A stretch of 64,000 nucleotides of DNA from the NCBI GenBank assembly GCA_040954595.2, contig CM082578.2:10106001-10170000 (forward strand). The letters run 5' to 3'. Position numbers and translations under genes: made by a program. A model generated the notes under the pieces. It was not told the DNA's origin. It did no database searches and saw only the letters and a program-made list of their open reading frames with translations. Shown here in pieces: positions 62,601 to 64,000 of the stretch; position 1 is the stretch's first letter, and every line of letters begins with the position of its first letter. Source of the DNA: Balanoglossus misakiensis (Eukaryota; Hemichordata).

Positions 62601-64000
62601 GAAGGGTGACATGCCAGTGACAAAGTTTTTGTCTGTGGGTACAGAGTGGGTAGTGAGTGAGTGAGTGTGACCCTGTCATCAATACAAAGTTGTTCGCAAT
62701 GTCCTGTCATGTTGGTATAAAATGAAGTCTGTGCTGAGTGGAGCTATAAAAGAGACAATGCTGTGTGTGGGTGTGTGTGTGGCAGTGAAAATTGGCAAAA
62801 AAAAATTTGCTGTTCTAAAAAACATGCTGCTCTTTAAGCCTTGTGCCAGATTGGTGAAACGGTGCCTAATAATAACAAACGTTATTTGCCTGCTTGCCTT
62901 TTTTACCTACCTCTCTTAACATTTTCACTCATTATCTCTCGATTCTCTCCCCCTTTTAATTATTATTTCACCCCTACCCGTCCCTTTTCTTTTTCTAAAT
63001 TTTTTTCTCGTAATTTTGAACCACCTCCCTCTTCTACTCAATCATTCTGCTCTCGACCTGTGTACCACGTTCCTTCGCGTCTGTCCCCCAGACATGTCGA
63101 CCAGACAACTGCCGCCAAACAGTCCCAGTAAAAACCGGCAAACTAGCGGCAGTTGCACGCCCACACCTTCTCGAGACAGCGTCTTTGACTATAGTCCGGC
63201 TAGTATCATAAGGGGTGAGTTTTTTTCTCTCTCTGCTTAGCAGACATACTTGCCTTTCCGACCGTTTCTGTGACTAACTCCAAGCTAGCTGTTAATTTTT
63301 TTTTTGTTAAAGACGCTTTTGTAAAAACGGGAAAAATACTAACTCTGTTTGGTGTGCCTTTTTTTCTGTCATTTCTGTACTTTCTTTTTCAATACAGCAT
63401 TGTCCCCCCCCCCCCAAATCTGCCTATCGTGTTTTGCACAGTTTGTATTTTGTAGTGTGTGTGTGTTGTTACTGCTAGTTGTAATTTGTATTAGTGTGAC
63501 AACTAATTATGCTGTTTGTTTTGTGTTTTGGCTAAATTTTTGTGATGTGATGTTATCATTGTGGGTATAGCAATGTGGAATCACTGGAAAACATTTCTCC
63601 CGTACTTGTCTCTGCAGGGGCTGAAAGAATACAGTGTGTTGTTCAACTAAATCAGAAAAAAACAATGATGTAGTAGAAATGAGAGGGTTATAGTTGATGA
63701 GAATCAGTTCGTAGCAATTTGTAAGGTTTTCTTGTTGATTCAGAAGGTTTCTCCTGGAGTACATTTGGAACGTAACAACTGAAGGATGCCTCAATATTTG
63801 TGGATTTTCCTTATCATTCAACGATTCTCTGTTTTAATCCATCCCCACAGGGAATAACTTGACGGCTAGCTTTTCGTCAGGCTACAGCTCGGCAGTCTCT
63901 TCATCGCTGCCAAACTCCATATCAAATTCAATTATCAGCCCCAACAAAGTGTCAGTGTCCAGTCCAAACAGTCTACAGCCATCGCCCACACATCAGCCGA
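34689..64000 (+). CDS. BRAF: BRAF-type RAF serine/threonine kinase, N-terminal half (continues off the right edge)
   Basis: RAF kinases bind RAS-GTP at the plasma membrane and phosphorylate MEK. Exons: 34689-34793, 49689-49790, 54818-55051, 55255-55407, 57689-57745, 57981-58132, 60847-61096, 61603-61639, 63092-63214, 63851-64000+. Phases agree at all junctions. Order: short N-terminus; BRAF-specific region ([20 protein letters not shown], then [19 protein letters not shown]); RAS-binding domain ([12 protein letters not shown]..., [28 protein letters not shown]); cysteine-rich C1 domain; [12 protein letters not shown] 14-3-3 site; Ser/Pro-rich linker. The BRAF-specific region is absent from CRAF and ARAF, so this is B-type or an unduplicated RAF. 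The kinase domain is not in the window. The 37-nt exon 8 is required because exon 7 ends in phase 0 and exon 9 starts in phase 1. Confidence 0.95.
38636..38658. repeat. TG dinucleotide microsatellite
   Basis: About eleven TG units in BRAF intron 1. Other dinucleotide runs are (CA)n near 28540 and 59000-59030, (TG)n near 43001-43016 and 59697-59718, and (GA)n near 10731 and 52190. Confidence 0.85.
42860..42873. promoter_or_regulatory. Perfect RFX X-box motif (GTTGCCATGGCAAC)
   Basis: This 14-bp palindrome is the optimal RFX binding sequence. It lies in BRAF intron 1 in a GC-richer patch. RFX binding is inferred from the motif only. Confidence 0.5.
45264..45439. repeat. MITE-like inverted-repeat element, 176 bp
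   Basis: Starts ACTGTAAAACAGGAAATTTT and ends AAAATTTCCCATTTTAATTT ACAGT in inverted orientation. The arms are related to those of the element at 17093-17318. The interior contains several short GCGAAA/TCGC words. No transposase frame; a non-autonomous element is likely. Confidence 0.6.
47788..47801. promoter_or_regulatory. Second X-box motif (GTAACCATGGCAAC)
   Basis: Fits the RFX consensus GTNRCC-N2-RGYAAC without mismatch, 4.9 kb from the other copy in the same intron. Confidence 0.45.
49065..49152 (+). other. Candidate alternative first exon of BRAF
   Basis: A GC- and CpG-richer stretch (48890-49152) has an ATG at 49065 followed by an open frame of 29 codons ending KMKSE at a possible donor (GAG|GTACTC, 49153). 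This ends in phase 0, as does exon 1 (IEDE), so it would splice in frame to exon 2 at 49689. Position and phase fit an alternative promoter; the donor is not strong and nothing is known of expression. Confidence 0.25.
49791..54817 (+). other. BRAF intron 2 (5.0 kb)
   Basis: Begins with a G-rich tract near 49850-49864 and another near 49981. Contains a GAT/ATG microsatellite at about 50549-50650 and a CpG-rich patch at about 53030-53300 with a CRE octamer at 53114. No exon recognised. Confidence 0.7.
50549..50650. repeat. GAT/ATG trinucleotide microsatellite
   Basis: Long interrupted runs of GATGATGAT broken by GAGGAAGAG and by TTTATGTTT. Shorter copies of the same unit occur near 7217-7255, 30758-30795 (as ATC) and 43496-43506. 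Confidence 0.9.
55000..57745 (+). other. RAS-binding domain of BRAF
   Basis: The RBD starts at the end of exon 3 ([15 protein letters not shown]) and runs through exon 4 and the short exon 5 ([19 protein letters not shown]). The key arginine equivalent to human BRAF R188/CRAF R89, essential for RAS contact, is kept in KAMTRRGY. The basic edge-strand residues (VRV...NQQRT) are also kept. Confidence 0.9.
55408..57688 (+). other. BRAF intron 4 (2.3 kb)
   Basis: Lies between the exon carrying the central RAS-binding segment and the short exon 5. AT-rich; no recognised gene, repeat family or conserved motif. Confidence 0.6.
57733..58132 (+). other. C1 (cysteine-rich) domain of BRAF
   Basis: The first zinc ligand is the His of SISHNF at the end of exon 5. 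Exon 6 gives the rest: [16 protein letters not shown] and the last Cys of VPALC. The spacing H-12-C-2-C-9-C-2-C-4-H-2-C-7-C is that of RAF-type atypical C1 domains, with all zinc ligands present. Confidence 0.93.
59941..59981. repeat. Tandem duplication of GGACGCCATCTTGTTTTgGG
   Basis: Two adjacent near-identical 20-21 bp units. Each contains GCCATCTTG, a core resembling the YY1 reverse motif. Confidence 0.6.
60523..60715. repeat. MITE-like element with ATAGACCATTTTCC arms
   Basis: The left arm at 60523-60578 (ATAGACCATTTTCC... GCGAGATCTCGCGTGG) and the right arm at about 60680-60715 (CACGAGATCTCGC... GGAAAATCATCTAT) are inverted copies. GCGAGATCTCGC is itself palindromic. The centre is about 100 bp with no coding capacity. 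Confidence 0.6.
61031..61048 (+). other. Conserved N-terminal 14-3-3 binding site of BRAF (RSISAP)
   Basis: RSISAP fits the RSxSxP mode-1 motif and aligns with human BRAF RSSSAP (S365) and CRAF RSTSTP (S259). Phosphorylation of the second Ser there holds RAF autoinhibited with 14-3-3. The position downstream of C1 is as expected. Confidence 0.88.
61640..63091 (+). other. BRAF intron 8 (1.45 kb)
   Basis: Follows the 37-nt exon 8. Contains short GA runs near 61830-61870 and a C run near 62069. No further feature seen. Confidence 0.6.
63092..64000 (+). other. Ser/Pro-rich linker exons 9 and 10 of BRAF
   Basis: Exon 9 (63092-63214) encodes [17 protein letters not shown] and DYSPAS; exon 10 (63851 onward) encodes a Ser-rich run with [18 protein letters not shown]. 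Several SP/TP sites fit the known use of this linker as a target of ERK feedback phosphorylation in RAFs. The frame is open at the window edge. Confidence 0.85.

Overview
The window is animal nuclear DNA. Genes are split into many short exons (37-364 nt) with GT-AG junctions, introns run from about 80 nt to 15 kb, and five genes belong to animal families. The receptor architecture, modest intron sizes, many microsatellites and homopolymer C/G runs, frequent TACATGTA-type words and small inverted-repeat elements suggest a marine invertebrate bilaterian (lancelet, hemichordate or echinoderm, or a mollusc/annelid/brachiopod). I cannot decide among these from sequence alone. No rRNA, tRNA, CRISPR or prokaryotic feature was seen.

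Layout. (1) 3909-11398, minus: eight coding exons of CEP83, a centriolar distal-appendage coiled-coil protein; the C-terminal part lies off the left edge. A possible untranslated first exon ends at 13090. (2) 13934-24488, plus: 25 exons of an adhesion GPCR. Its ectodomain is three tandem copies of a TSP1 repeat followed by a small cysteine domain (called GCW here), then GAIN/GPS, seven transmembrane helices and a Ser-rich tail. (3) 26894-31207, minus, convergent with the receptor: all 14 coding exons of INTS13 (Asunder), an Integrator subunit. (4) 31618-32582, plus, divergent from INTS13 over about 410 bp: all four exons of EFCAB10. (5) 34689 to the right edge, plus: the N-terminal half of a B-type RAF kinase (BRAF), with BRAF-specific region, RAS-binding domain, C1 domain, RSxSxP 14-3-3 site and Ser/Pro linker. 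The kinase domain lies beyond the window.

Exon borders were found by joining splice sites with reading phase and comparing with remembered family members. All 61 coding exons keep one open frame across their junctions. The genes do not form an operon or single pathway. CEP83 and EFCAB10 are cilium-related or likely so, INTS13 is nuclear RNA processing with a reported centrosome/cilium link, and BRAF is RAS-MAPK signalling. The most unusual item is the receptor with the triplicated TSP1-GCW module, carried on consecutive phase 1-1 exons. Other points are a GC-AG intron, a repeat family shared between two introns, a candidate second BRAF promoter, and two perfect RFX X-box motifs in BRAF intron 1.
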